From contig JAFVRR010000010.1 of assembly GCA_017504165.1 (NCBI GenBank), positions 1-64,000 on the forward strand: a DNA stretch of 64,000 nucleotides, given 5' to 3'. Source of the DNA: Clostridia bacterium. GTDB lineage: Bacteria > Bacillota > Clostridia > Christensenellales > Borkfalkiaceae. The position numbers and the translations under genes were made by a program. Positions 41,243 through 50,444 of this stretch are shown in pieces (within the stretch, counting starts at the first letter, position 1; every line of letters begins with the position of its first letter). Under the pieces are notes generated by a model. It was not told where the DNA came from, made no database searches, and saw only the letters and a program-made list of their open reading frames with translations.

Positions 41243-42099
41243 TGAAAAAGATAGGTTTTATCGATTATTATATTAGCGAATGGCACGCGAACAACTATCC
41301 TAATTGGATAGGCGAATACGTTAAAGACGCGGGGCTAGACTATAAAGTAGAATACGCTTACGCGGAAATTGATAAATCGCCTGTTGACGGTTTAACGACG
41401 GATGAGTGGTGCGCTAAATTCGGCGTAAAAAAGGTTGATACCATTAAAGAATTAGTAGAAAAAAGCGACTATATTATTATTCTTGCTCCGACCAACCCAG
41501 AAACGCATTTAAGGCTTTGTAAAGAGGCGTTTAAATACACTAACGGAAAGCGCATTTACGTAGACAAAACTTTTGCGCCGGACTATAAAACGGCGGTAGA
41601 AATTTTTAAAATTGCAAGCGAATACGACGTTAAGTTCTTCTCGACTTCGGCGCTTAGATATTCGCCTTTCGTAATAGAAAACTTGAATGCGAAAAACCTT
41701 GCTACGAAGTTTGGCGGTACTACTATTGAAGAGTATATTATTCACCAAGTAGAAACTATCGTAAAATTCTACGGCGTAGGCGCAAATAAAGTTAAAGCGC
41801 AATTAATCGACGGCGCGTACAAGTTTGAAATAGCCTTTGATAACGGCAAAGTGGGCGTTATGAATTTTAAAGAAGATAACGGTTACAATATTATCGTAGA
41901 AGATAATAGCGGTAAAGTTAACGAAATAAAGTTGACGGGCGGTCATTTCCAAGGCTTAATTAAAAAGATAATAACTTTCTTTGAAAGTGGCGAAATTGAT
42001 TTCGACGTCAAGGAAATTTTAGAAGTTATGAAGATAAGAGACGCGTCTCTTATCGCAAAGGACAATTTAAATACATGGATAGAAATTCAAAAAGATTAA
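41242..42099 (+). CDS. Gfo/Idh/MocA-like protein lacking the canonical catalytic motif
   Basis: 285 residues, start overlapping the previous stop (TAATG). IGFIDYYISEWHANNYP, then SDYIIILAPTNPETHLRL and YVDKTFAPDY resemble an NAD-binding fold in which the usual EKP motif is VDKTF. The C-terminal half looks like a short oxidoreductase beta-sheet domain. It may be a partner subunit or an oxidoreductase of unusual type. The role is known only from its operon. Confidence 0.65.
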   Translation: MKKIGFIDYYISEWHANNYPNWIGEYVKDAGLDYKVEYAYAEIDKSPVDGLTTDEWCAKFGVKKVDTIKELVEKSDYIIILAPTNPETHLRLCKEAFKYTNGKRIYVDKTFAPDYKTAVEIFKIASEYDVKFFSTSALRYSPFVIENLNAKNLATKFGGTTIEEYIIHQVETIVKFYGVGANKVKAQLIDGAYKFEIAFDNGKVGVMNFKEDNGYNIIVEDNSGKVNEIKLTGGHFQGLIKKIITFFESGEIDFDVKEILEVMKIRDASLIAKDNLNTWIEIQKD

Positions 42100-43103
42100 A
42101 AGTAGCGGTAATAGGTTGCGGAAGAATTTCCGTTATGCACTTTTTTGCAATATCGCAATTAAAGGATATTGCCACGCTCGTTGCAATTTGCGACAATAAG
42201 CCTAATAGGGCTGACGACTGCGCTAAAAAGTACGGTGTTAAAGCCTATTACGACTATAAAGAAATGATGGACAAGGAAGAACTTGACGCGGTGCATATCG
42301 CTCTTCCACATTATCTTCATATTCCCGCAAGTGAATACGCTATAAATAAAGGCATAAAAGTTTTATGCGAAAAACCTATGTCGATAGACTACGAAAGCGC
42401 CGAAAGGGCAACTAATCTTGCAAAAGAAAAGGGGGTTACTTTTGGCATAATTTCACAATGCAGGTACAATAACTCTGCAAAACTCATTAAAAAAACGATA
42501 TCTAGCGGTGAACTTGGCAAAATTATTTCCGTTCGCTCTACTTTAACTTGGTCGCGCGATGACGAGTATTATATGGGTAGCGACTGGAAGGGTACTTGGG
42601 ACAAAGAAGGCGGTGGCGTTGTTATCGACCAAGCAATCCACTCTATTGATTTAGTTCATTGGATAGTTAATAGCGAAGTTGAAAAAATAAGTTGCAGTTT
42701 TGCTAACCGCGGACATTCTTTTATAAAAGTTGAAGATACTGCCGAGGGTTTAATTACTTATAAAAACGGCGTAAAATACGCGTTTTATTGTATGAATAAC
42801 TACGGCTATGACGAGCCTATTGAAATTAGAATGTACTGCGAAAAGGGCAAAGTGGTTTTCGGTTACGACGATGCGTATATTTATTTTAACGACGGCAGAG
42901 TGTTAGAGGCTCATCAAACGGAAGAAAACGCCGACGTTGGCGGTAAAGATTATTGGGGTTTCCAACACGAAAAGCAAGTTAAACAATTCTATAACGCTTG
43001 TTTAGGTTTAGAAGAACTTGATATTTCCGCCGAAGAAGCCTTAAAAACGCATAAACTAATTTGCGATATTTATAAAATAGGCAAGGAGAATTTTAGTAAA
43101 TGA
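42075..43103 (+). CDS. Gfo/Idh/MocA family oxidoreductase
   Basis: 342 residues, start inside the previous gene (25-nt overlap). VAVIGCGRISVMH, LPHYLHIPASEYAI, CEKPMSIDYESA (catalytic Lys), GGGVVIDQAIHSIDL. Clear paralogue of the protein at 45294-46310; the shared segments are nearly identical. Probably acts on the same class of sugar as its neighbours. Confidence 0.9.
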   Translation: MDRNSKRLKVAVIGCGRISVMHFFAISQLKDIATLVAICDNKPNRADDCAKKYGVKAYYDYKEMMDKEELDAVHIALPHYLHIPASEYAINKGIKVLCEKPMSIDYESAERATNLAKEKGVTFGIISQCRYNNSAKLIKKTISSGELGKIISVRSTLTWSRDDEYYMGSDWKGTWDKEGGGVVIDQAIHSIDLVHWIVNSEVEKISCSFANRGHSFIKVEDTAEGLITYKNGVKYAFYCMNNYGYDEPIEIRMYCEKGKVVFGYDDAYIYFNDGRVLEAHQTEENADVGGKDYWGFQHEKQVKQFYNACLGLEELDISAEEALKTHKLICDIYKIGKENFSK

Positions 43104-43942
43104 AAATAGGCGTAATTACAGACTGTATGAAAACGCCGTTAGATACGGCGCTTGAAAAAATAGGCGAACTTAATTTTGACGGCGTTCAAATTTACGCTAC
43201 GACGGGTACTTTTTCGCCAAGCGTTTTGACTAGTGAAGATAAAGAAAAGTATAAAAAATTATTAAAGGAAAACGGGCTTGAAGTCTCGGCGCTTTGCGGT
43301 GATATGGGCGGGCACGGTTTCGAGATTGAAAAGGACAACGCCGAAAGGATTGAAAAGAGTAAAAAAATAGTAGATTTAGCGGTAGAGTTTAATTCTAAAG
43401 TAATAACTACGCATATAGGCGTTATTCCTAGTGACGAAAATGGTGAAAAATTTAAAGTTATGTTAAAGGCTCTTACAACTCTTGGCGAATACGCTAAGTC
43501 TAAAGGGGTAACTTTTGCCATTGAAACGGGCCCTGAAACTGCCGATACTTTGCTTAAATTTTTGTCTAAAACAAGTGGTGGAGTAGGCGTTAACTTAGAC
43601 CCTGCAAATTTCGTAATGGTAACCGGTCAAGACCCAGTTGATGCGGTGTATAAACTTAAAGATTATATCGTACACACTCACCTTAAAGACGGTAAAATGC
43701 TTAGAAAAACCGACCCTAAAATTATTTACGACCATTTTGCCGAAGGCGGGATTGAGGCTTTAAACGTTGCCGATTATTTTATTGAAACGCCCGTTGGCGA
43801 AGGGAACGTGGATTTTGTAAACTATATTAAAGCGCTTAAAGATATAGGTTATACTGGCTATTTAACGATAGAAAGAGAAACGGGTGCAAACCCAACTGAC
43901 GATATACTTAAAGCAAAGAGTTTTATTGAAAAGATTTTATAA
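43100..43942 (+). CDS. Sugar phosphate isomerase/epimerase (xylose isomerase-like TIM barrel)
   Basis: 280 residues, ATGA overlap with the previous gene. Barrel with metal ligands: Glu in FAIETGPET, Asp/His in VNLDPANF and THLKDGK, Glu in LTIERETG. The family includes myo-inosose dehydratase, 3-keto-sugar epimerases and hydroxypyruvate isomerase. With Gfo/Idh oxidoreductases it suggests an oxidise, isomerise/eliminate route for a sugar or inositol. Confidence 0.88.
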   Translation: MKIGVITDCMKTPLDTALEKIGELNFDGVQIYATTGTFSPSVLTSEDKEKYKKLLKENGLEVSALCGDMGGHGFEIEKDNAERIEKSKKIVDLAVEFNSKVITTHIGVIPSDENGEKFKVMLKALTTLGEYAKSKGVTFAIETGPETADTLLKFLSKTSGGVGVNLDPANFVMVTGQDPVDAVYKLKDYIVHTHLKDGKMLRKTDPKIIYDHFAEGGIEALNVADYFIETPVGEGNVDFVNYIKALKDIGYTGYLTIERETGANPTDDILKAKSFIEKIL

Positions 43943-43945
43943 TAA

Positions 43946-43989
43946 AAAACGGCTAAAACGCGTGTAAAGTTTTAGCCGTTTTTTTTAAG
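43946..43989 (+). terminator. Terminator of the Gfo/Idh operon
   Basis: A 14-bp stem AAAACGGCTAAAAC/GTTTTAGCCGTTTT followed by T's. Confidence 0.9.
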
Positions 43990-43995
43990 GTGGTA

Positions 43996-44023
43996 TTGCA
44001 ATTTTTAAAAGGCGTGATATAAT
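43996..44023 (+). promoter_or_regulatory. Promoter of the lipoprotein gene
   Basis: TTGCAA (43996-44001), 16 bp, TATAAT (44018-44023); AAGGAGGGC follows as ribosome site. Confidence 0.75.
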
Positions 44024-44043
44024 AAAAATATAAGGAGGGCAAA

Positions 44044-45144
44044 ATGAAAAAGATTTTTTTACGTTTTATAACGACCTTATGCCTAATTGGTTTATCCGCG
44101 TCTATTTGCGGTTGTTTTTCATCAAATCCTAGCGGAAACGGTACTCGTGATTACAATGCGGATATAGTAGAAGTGGAAATTGCAGATATTCCGCTTGATA
44201 ATTTTATACCAAGCGAAGATAAGACCTATTACACGTCGCCGGGGTTATCTTTAATGATGGAGGTCAACGGCGAGTTTTTGGAAATGGAGTATTTCTACCT
44301 TGACGGAAATAAACGCGTTTATGACAATTTGTATTTTTACGTAGACGACTATTTTTATATGATATCTAGCGATTATAAGTATTTGTACGCATCTTTAGGG
44401 GATACTAGTAGTTTAGAATACGCCGAAGAAGAAAAAGAAATGGGCGAAGATATTCAAATAAACGTTAAAAAAGCGGGAATATATAAACTTATTTTTGACC
44501 TTGACACTTTAAAATTTAATTTAGAATATTTAAGCGAAATAGAAACGCCCGTTTATTACACAATGAAATCTTGCAGTATTTATACTATAAATAAAGAGTG
44601 GGTTGAAATGAGCGTTAACCCTAATAATAGCGAAGAATTCGTCATTAATAATTTTAGTCTAGAACCAGGCGAAATGATTAGTTTTTATAATCACGTACAC
44701 ACAAGTAATTATAAAATAACCTTAAACGAAAACGTTAAAGATAAATACGCGTATGGCGAAGGAACAAGAGCTTGGTTAATTGTCGGTGGCGTATATAATA
44801 TATACGTAAACAAAAAAACTTACGAAGTAAACCTTGAATTAACTAGTGAAGAAACGGCAATCTATGCTTGCGTATACTACGACGGTAGCGAGTTTATTAA
44901 CATGCAACCTTACGATAGTAACGAGCCTTATAAATTCCGTCAAATTATACAAGTTGATACAAAGTACACTACTAGCGTACCTAAGTTTTACACATCTAAG
45001 TATAAAGAGTATACGTTAACCGTACTTCCTTCTAGTAACTTGATTAGCACGGAAAAATATCATTACTTTAAAAATATAGGTACTTACGAAATCACAATAA
45101 ACTTAAAAACTTATGAATTATCGGTAGAATTACTGCCAGAATAA
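44044..45144 (+). CDS. Putative lipoprotein, beta-rich, function unknown
   Basis: 366 residues. Basic-hydrophobic signal peptide with a lipobox-like end SICG|C (Cys24). The mature part contains three similar beta-rich modules of ~80-100 residues, each closing on a variant of KxYEVxLEL (LKFNLEYL, KTYEVNLEL, KTYELSVEL), like carbohydrate-binding or starch-outer-surface modules. It has its own promoter and terminator. It could present a glycan-binding function to the sugar catabolism cluster; no family was recognised. Confidence 0.75.
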   Translation: MKKIFLRFITTLCLIGLSASICGCFSSNPSGNGTRDYNADIVEVEIADIPLDNFIPSEDKTYYTSPGLSLMMEVNGEFLEMEYFYLDGNKRVYDNLYFYVDDYFYMISSDYKYLYASLGDTSSLEYAEEEKEMGEDIQINVKKAGIYKLIFDLDTLKFNLEYLSEIETPVYYTMKSCSIYTINKEWVEMSVNPNNSEEFVINNFSLEPGEMISFYNHVHTSNYKITLNENVKDKYAYGEGTRAWLIVGGVYNIYVNKKTYEVNLELTSEETAIYACVYYDGSEFINMQPYDSNEPYKFRQIIQVDTKYTTSVPKFYTSKYKEYTLTVLPSSNLISTEKYHYFKNIGTYEITINLKTYELSVELLPE

Positions 45145-45151
45145 AAATATA

Positions 45152-45177
45152 GGATAGCAACTTGCTATCCTTTTTTA
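45152..45177 (+). terminator. Terminator
   Basis: Stem GGATAGCA/TGCTATCC, ACT loop, then T6. Confidence 0.85.
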
Positions 45178-45235
45178 TTTTGTAAGATTTTTAAAATATT
45201 GTAATAAAGTATTTTAAATAGTAAACAAATAGGTG

Positions 45236-45270
45236 TTGTTTTATATTTAAATATATGTTAACATATATTT
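45236..45270 (+). promoter_or_regulatory. Promoter with 22-bp perfect palindrome
   Basis: TTGTTT (45236-45241), 17 bp, TAACAT (45259-45264). The 22-bp perfect palindrome AAATATATGTT/AACATATATTT (45249-45270) covers the -10 box, so a bound protein would block transcription of the gene at 45294. Confidence 0.6.
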
Positions 45271-45293
45271 GATAAAATAATAGGAGCAAAATA

Positions 45294-46310
45294 ATGGATA
45301 AAAAATTAAAAGTTGCAATAATAGGTCTTGGTAGAATTTCGGGTAGGCATTTAAACGCTTACAAAACGGAAAACTTGGCTGAAATCGTTGCAGTTTGCGA
45401 TATAAAAAAGGATAGGGCGGACAAAATTGCTAATGAGTATAACGCTAAAGCCTACTATAATTACGAAGAAATGCTCGATAGCGAGAAGTTGGACGCCGTG
45501 CATATTTGTTTGCCACACTATCTTCACGTACCCGCATCCGTTTACGCGATTGAAAGGGGTGTTAACGTAATTAGCGAAAAGCCTATGTCAATCGACTATG
45601 AAAGCGCCTTAAAAACGGTAGAACTTGCTAAAAGTAAAGGTGTGCTTTACGGCTTAATTTTGCAAAATAGATATAACGGGGCGACTAAGTTTGTTAAAAA
45701 CGCTTTAAATAGCGGTAAACTTGGCAAAATTATTTCCGCGCGTTCACTTGTCACTTGGTATAGATCGGACGAGTATTATTCTTCAAGCGACTGGAGCGGT
45801 ACTTGGGAAAAAGAAGGTGGCGGGGTGCTTATAAATCAAGCAATTCACACTTTAGACCTTGCAAACTATATGATTGATAGCGAGTTTGATATTTTATCCG
45901 CTAGTATGGCGAATAGAAACCATAAAAACATAGAAGTAGAAGACGTTTTCGAGGGTTTAATAACCTATAAAAACGGTGTAAAACATATCTTTTATTTTAC
46001 AAACAACTACGGTTGTAGCGAGCCTGTTGAAGTTAAACTTTACTGTGAAAATGGAAAAGTTACTTTCGATTACGATAAGGCGGCAATCGTTTATAACGAC
46101 AAAAGTGTTGAAGAGTTTAACGAACCGCAAAATTTCGTAGAAATTGACGGTAAAGATTATTGGGGACGCCAACATTTTACGCAAATTAATCAGTTCTACA
46201 AAGCGTGCTTAAAATTAGAAGACCTTGAAATTACCGGCGAAGAGGGGCTAAAGACGCATAAACTCGTTTGCGAACTTTATAAAACTGCAAAAGAAAATTA
46301 TAATAAATAA
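45294..46310 (+). CDS. Gfo/Idh/MocA family oxidoreductase
   Basis: 338 residues. VAIIGLGRISGRH, LPHYLHVPASVYAI, SEKPMSIDYESA with catalytic Lys, GGGVLINQAIHTLDL. Close paralogue of 42075-43103 throughout its length. It is transcribed alone, upstream of nagB. Confidence 0.9.
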   Translation: MDKKLKVAIIGLGRISGRHLNAYKTENLAEIVAVCDIKKDRADKIANEYNAKAYYNYEEMLDSEKLDAVHICLPHYLHVPASVYAIERGVNVISEKPMSIDYESALKTVELAKSKGVLYGLILQNRYNGATKFVKNALNSGKLGKIISARSLVTWYRSDEYYSSSDWSGTWEKEGGGVLINQAIHTLDLANYMIDSEFDILSASMANRNHKNIEVEDVFEGLITYKNGVKHIFYFTNNYGCSEPVEVKLYCENGKVTFDYDKAAIVYNDKSVEEFNEPQNFVEIDGKDYWGRQHFTQINQFYKACLKLEDLEITGEEGLKTHKLVCELYKTAKENYNK

Positions 46311-46319
46311 CTTATAATA

Positions 46320-46348
46320 TTGCTTTTAAATAATAAATATGCTAAAAT
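46320..46348 (+). promoter_or_regulatory. Promoter of the nagB-nagA operon
   Basis: TTGCTT (46320-46325), 17 bp, TAAAAT (46343-46348); AAGGAG ribosome site follows. Confidence 0.7.
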
Positions 46349-46371
46349 AATAACAACGAAAAGGAGAAATT

Positions 46372-47130
46372 ATGAAAGAATTTAAAGTAGATAAATTAAA
46401 CGTAAAAGTAATGCCTAACAGAGATGAAATGGGCAAAGTAGCCGCAAAAGATTTACACGATAAAATCGTTGAACTTTTATCTAAGAAAGATGAAATTAAT
46501 ATGATTTTTGCCGCTGCTCCATCTCAAAACGACGTTTTGAAGTCTTTAACCGAATATTCCGACATTGATTGGTCAAGGGTAAACGCTTTCCATATGGACG
46601 AATATATTGGTCTTGACAAGACTGCTCCACAAGGTTTCGGTAACTTTTTAATGGCGCACATTTTCGGTTTAGTTCCGTTTAAATCAATCAATCTTTTAGA
46701 TTGCGAAGCAAAAGATCCTGAAAAAGAATGTGAAAGATACACTAAACTTTTAAAAGATAACCCAACCGATATCGTAGTTATGGGTATCGGCGAAAACGGT
46801 CACATTGCATTTAACGACCCATGGATTGCCGACTTTAACGATCCTAAAATGGTTAAAATCGTTCCGCTTGACGAAGTATGCCGTCAACAACAAGTTAACG
46901 ACGGTTGCTTTAAATCAATTGATGAAGTTCCAAAGAATGCGCTTACTCTTACTTGCCCAACGCTTGTAAAAGCGCCATACCTTTTCTGTATTGTTCCTGC
47001 AAAGACTAAGGCAAACGCAGTTAAACGCACTTTAAATGGTGAAATCAACGAAGATTGCCCTGCAACAATTTTAAGAAGACAACCTTCTGCAACTTTATAC
47101 CTTGATGGAGATAGTTCAGCATTATTATGA
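46372..47130 (+). CDS. nagB: Glucosamine-6-phosphate deaminase
   Basis: 252 residues. FHMDEYIGL (general base Asp region), GIGENGHIAFNDP (catalytic Asn/His loop), C-terminal TLTCPTLVKAPYLFC. It converts glucosamine-6-P to fructose-6-P and ammonia. Sequence is more divergent than housekeeping NagB, so a related amino-sugar phosphate is possible. It overlaps nagA by 4 nt. Confidence 0.88.
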   Translation: MKEFKVDKLNVKVMPNRDEMGKVAAKDLHDKIVELLSKKDEINMIFAAAPSQNDVLKSLTEYSDIDWSRVNAFHMDEYIGLDKTAPQGFGNFLMAHIFGLVPFKSINLLDCEAKDPEKECERYTKLLKDNPTDIVVMGIGENGHIAFNDPWIADFNDPKMVKIVPLDEVCRQQQVNDGCFKSIDEVPKNALTLTCPTLVKAPYLFCIVPAKTKANAVKRTLNGEINEDCPATILRRQPSATLYLDGDSSALL

Positions 47131-48278
47131 AAACAGTAATTAAAAGTGATAAAATTATATTAAAAGATAAAATTTTAAACGGATACCTTGCTTTAGACGG
47201 CGAGGGTATCTCTTACGTTGGCGAAGAAAAAGTAGAGGGGGACGTTTTTTACGATTATACAGGCAAGTACGTTTCCCCAGGCTTTATTGAAACACACACT
47301 CATGGTGCGGGTGGGTTTCCTTTTATAGACTGTACGGAAGATGACGTTATTAACGCTTGCAATTTTGAACTAGAATATGGGGTCACTTCTATTTGCCCAA
47401 CTGTCACTTCCGGACCAATAACTATTATGGAAGATGCAGTTGATAAAATTAGCAAGGCTAAAAAGAACCCTAAAACCAAACCTAATATTATTGGTGCGCA
47501 TTTAGAGGGCCCTTATTTTTCTCTTAATCAAAGCGGTGCGCAAAGCCCTAACGATATAACAGCGCCTATAAAAGAAGACTACGAAAGAATTATTAAAAAA
47601 TTCGGCAAAGACATTGCAAGATGGTCTTACGCGCCTGAAAGAGACGAAAACGCTGAATTTTGTAAATATCTAATAAAAAATGGTATAGTAGCGTCCGCAG
47701 GTCATACCGACGCGTTAGGGGTAGATATGGAACTTGCGCGCGAAAACGGATGCAAACTTATAACTCACCTTTATTCTTGTACTTCAACTATTACTAGAGA
47801 TAAAGGTTTTAGGCGTTTAGGCGTTATCGAAACTGCATATTTAAACGACGATATTTACGTCGAAATTATAACTGACGGTAAGCATTTACCGCCCGACTTA
47901 TTAAAACTTATTTTAAAAATAAAAGGTACGGATAAAGTTATTTTAACTACCGATTCGTTAAAGATTGCTGGTACTGACGCAAAAGGAGGCGGCGCTATGT
48001 CGGGCGTTGAATATATCGTAGAAGAAGGCGTTTGCCGTCTTAAAGATAGAAGCGCGTTCGCAGGCTCTATTGCAACTGCTGATAGGCTTATTAGGGTTAT
48101 TACTAAAGAGGCGGGCGCGTCAATTGTTGACGGCGTTAAAATGCTTACTTATAACCCTGCAAAAATATTTAATCTTAACACTGGCGAAATAAAAGTTGGA
48201 AAAGACGGGGATATTATCGTATTTGACGACGATATTAACGTATCTGACGTATTTGTTAAAGGGAATAAAGTAAAATGA
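47127..48278 (+). CDS. nagA: N-acetylglucosamine-6-phosphate deacetylase
   Basis: 383 residues, amidohydrolase barrel. ETHTHGAGG metal site, GAHLEGPYFS with metal-binding Glu, ASAGHTDA and LITHLYSCT with metal/substrate His, catalytic Asp in LTTDSLKIAG. It produces glucosamine-6-P for NagB. ATGA overlaps on both sides. Confidence 0.92.
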   Translation: MKTVIKSDKIILKDKILNGYLALDGEGISYVGEEKVEGDVFYDYTGKYVSPGFIETHTHGAGGFPFIDCTEDDVINACNFELEYGVTSICPTVTSGPITIMEDAVDKISKAKKNPKTKPNIIGAHLEGPYFSLNQSGAQSPNDITAPIKEDYERIIKKFGKDIARWSYAPERDENAEFCKYLIKNGIVASAGHTDALGVDMELARENGCKLITHLYSCTSTITRDKGFRRLGVIETAYLNDDIYVEIITDGKHLPPDLLKLILKIKGTDKVILTTDSLKIAGTDAKGGGAMSGVEYIVEEGVCRLKDRSAFAGSIATADRLIRVITKEAGASIVDGVKMLTYNPAKIFNLNTGEIKVGKDGDIIVFDDDINVSDVFVKGNKVK

Positions 48279-48916
48279 AAAAAATAGTTTTTTACGGTGA
48301 CAGTATAACCGACGCTAACCGCGTTAAAGAAGCGCAAGGCGCAATGAATAGTACGGCATACGGCTACGGTTACGTATTGCAAATTGCAGGTAGAATTCTT
48401 GCCGAAAAGCCAAACGATTATCATATAATTAACACGGGTATTAGTGGTAATAGAATTTGTGATTTATACGCAAGAATTAAAAAAGACGTTTGGAATTACG
48501 AGCCTGACGTGTTATCAATACTTGTCGGCGTAAACGACGTTTGGCACGAAATAACTTATCAAAACGGCGTAGACATAGAAAGATTTGAAAAACTTTACGA
48601 TATGCTACTTGAAGATACTAAAAAGGTTCTTCCTAACACCAAAATTATTATTTTAGAGCCTTTCGTTTTAAAAGGAACGGCAACTGCAGGAAGATACGAA
48701 AGGTATTTAGAAGTGAGAGATTATGCTAAAGTGGTAGAAAAAGTTGCTAAAAAGCACGGTACTTACTTTATAAAACTTCAAGAAAAGTTTGATAAAAAAG
48801 CGGAAGAATACGGCGTAGAGCCATATTTAGTCGACGGCGTTCATCCAAATACAGCGGGCGCAACGCTCATTGCGGAAGAGTGGATTAAATGCGCTAAAGA
48901 AAACAATATTATTTGA
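48275..48916 (+). CDS. SGNH/GDSL-family hydrolase
   Basis: 213 residues. Block I FYGDSITDANR (nucleophile Ser), block III LVGVNDVW, block V VDGVHPNTAG (Asp/His). No signal peptide. In this operon it probably removes acetyl or similar ester groups from an imported sugar. Confidence 0.9.
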   Translation: MKKIVFYGDSITDANRVKEAQGAMNSTAYGYGYVLQIAGRILAEKPNDYHIINTGISGNRICDLYARIKKDVWNYEPDVLSILVGVNDVWHEITYQNGVDIERFEKLYDMLLEDTKKVLPNTKIIILEPFVLKGTATAGRYERYLEVRDYAKVVEKVAKKHGTYFIKLQEKFDKKAEEYGVEPYLVDGVHPNTAGATLIAEEWIKCAKENNII

Positions 48917-48927
48917 AAGGGGATATT

Positions 48928-50319
48928 ATGAGTTATTTAAAAGACGATTTCTTACTTAACGGCAAAACTGCAAAGTATTTATACGATACTTATGCTAAAG
49001 ATATGCCAATTTTTGACTATCACTGCCACTTACCTGAAAAACAAATTTTAGAAAACGAAGAAATTCAAGATATTTTTGAAGTTTGGCTTAAAGGCGACCA
49101 TTACAAATGGCGTTTAATGAGAAATTACGGCGTAGACGAAGAACTTATTACGGGCTCGGCATCTAATAAAGAAAAATTTATCGCTTACTGCGATTGTTTA
49201 GGTACTGCGTTTGGCAATCCGTTATATCATTGGTCACAAGTAGAACTTCGCGATTTCTTTAACTGCGAACTTGAAATCAATAAAGAAAACGCCGAAACAA
49301 TTTGGGATTGGTGTAACGATTATATCAAACTTAATCACATCACTCCACAAAGTTTAATAGAAAAGGCTAACGTAAAAGTTATTTTTACAACTAACGAAGT
49401 TTTCGACGATTTAACTACTTTTGAAAAAATTAAAGAAAAGGGTTATAACTTCAAGGTTAACCCTGCATTCCGCGCCGATAAGATTATGAATATCGAGGCG
49501 GAAAAATACAACGAATTCGTCGATATTTTGCAAGGTTTAACCTTTGATATTAAGAGTTTAGACGATCTTGAAAAGGCAATTGTAAATAGACTTGAGGCAT
49601 TTATTAAAGTTGGTTCTACCGCTACCGATATTGCCGTTGAAAGCGTATACCCAGTTTACGATAGAGCGGACGCCGAAAAGGTATTTAAAAAGCGTAGACA
49701 AGGCGAAGTAATCTCTCTTCAAGAATCTGAAGTATTTAAAGGCTACTTTACTTATTTCTTAATGAAAACTTACGCTAAATACGATATGAGTACCGAACTT
49801 CACGTTGGCGCTATGAGAAATAACAACAACGTTATGTTTAAAAAATTAGGTCTTGATACCGGTTACGATAGCATTTCCGACAAGAACAGTATCTACTTAA
49901 TGAGTAGGTTATTCGATAAATTAAACGACGAAGGCGCACTTCCAAAAACTGCAGTATTCAACTTAAACCCTAAAATGAATACTGAAATTATGACTTTACT
50001 TGGAAGTTTCCAATCTAGCGAAGCAAAGGGCAAAATGCAATACGGCCCTGCTTGGTGGTTCTTAGATAATAAAGAAGGTATGGAACAACACTTAGTCGAC
50101 TTGACAAGGCTTGGTCATTTAGCGACCTTTATCGGTATGCTTACCGACTCTCGCTCTCTTTTATCTTACCCAAGACATCACTACTTTAGAAGAATTTTAT
50201 GTAATTTCTTAGGCGATAAAATCGATAAGGGCGAAATGACTTCTAACTTAGAACTTGTTGGAAAAGTTATCAAAGACATTTGCTACGATAACGCAATTAC
50301 TTACTTTAAAGTTAAATAA
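48928..50319 (+). CDS. uxaC: Glucuronate isomerase
   Basis: 463 residues from ATG 48928, which has AAAGGGG 7 nt upstream; a TTG at 48913 is rejected. IFDYHCHLPEKQI at the start, MLTDSRSLLSYPRHHYFRR and the preceding WWFLDN/LLGSFQSSE segments are UxaC hallmarks. It isomerises D-glucuronate/galacturonate to fructuronate/tagaturonate. Last gene of the nagB operon, indicating use of uronic-acid plus amino-sugar polymers (glycosaminoglycan- or mucin-like glycans are plausible). Confidence 0.95.
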   Translation: MSYLKDDFLLNGKTAKYLYDTYAKDMPIFDYHCHLPEKQILENEEIQDIFEVWLKGDHYKWRLMRNYGVDEELITGSASNKEKFIAYCDCLGTAFGNPLYHWSQVELRDFFNCELEINKENAETIWDWCNDYIKLNHITPQSLIEKANVKVIFTTNEVFDDLTTFEKIKEKGYNFKVNPAFRADKIMNIEAEKYNEFVDILQGLTFDIKSLDDLEKAIVNRLEAFIKVGSTATDIAVESVYPVYDRADAEKVFKKRRQGEVISLQESEVFKGYFTYFLMKTYAKYDMSTELHVGAMRNNNNVMFKKLGLDTGYDSISDKNSIYLMSRLFDKLNDEGALPKTAVFNLNPKMNTEIMTLLGSFQSSEAKGKMQYGPAWWFLDNKEGMEQHLVDLTRLGHLATFIGMLTDSRSLLSYPRHHYFRRILCNFLGDKIDKGEMTSNLELVGKVIKDICYDNAITYFKVK

Positions 50320-50326
50320 TTTAATT

Positions 50327-50356
50327 TAGCCGTAGTTTTTCTACGGCTATTTTTAT
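50327..50356 (+). terminator. Terminator of the nagB-uxaC operon
   Basis: Stem TAGCCGTAG/CTACGGCTA with T5 loop, then TTTTTATT. Confidence 0.88.
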
Positions 50357-50409
50357 TAAAAACTTTAAAAACGCGACATTTTTACTTCAAAAAACGTCCA
50401 ATTTATGTA

Positions 50410-50438
50410 TTGTTTTATATTTAAAAAGGTAGTATAAT
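50410..50438 (+). promoter_or_regulatory. Promoter placed for a leaderless mRNA
   Basis: TTGTTT (50410-50415), 17 bp, TATAAT (50433-50438). The ATG begins at 50445, i.e. at the expected +1 position. Confidence 0.7.
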
Positions 50439-50444
50439 AAAGTT

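Noticed and set aside
48913-48927. TTG start for uxaC
   Set aside because: The bases are the ribosome site (AAAGGGG) of the ATG at 48928.
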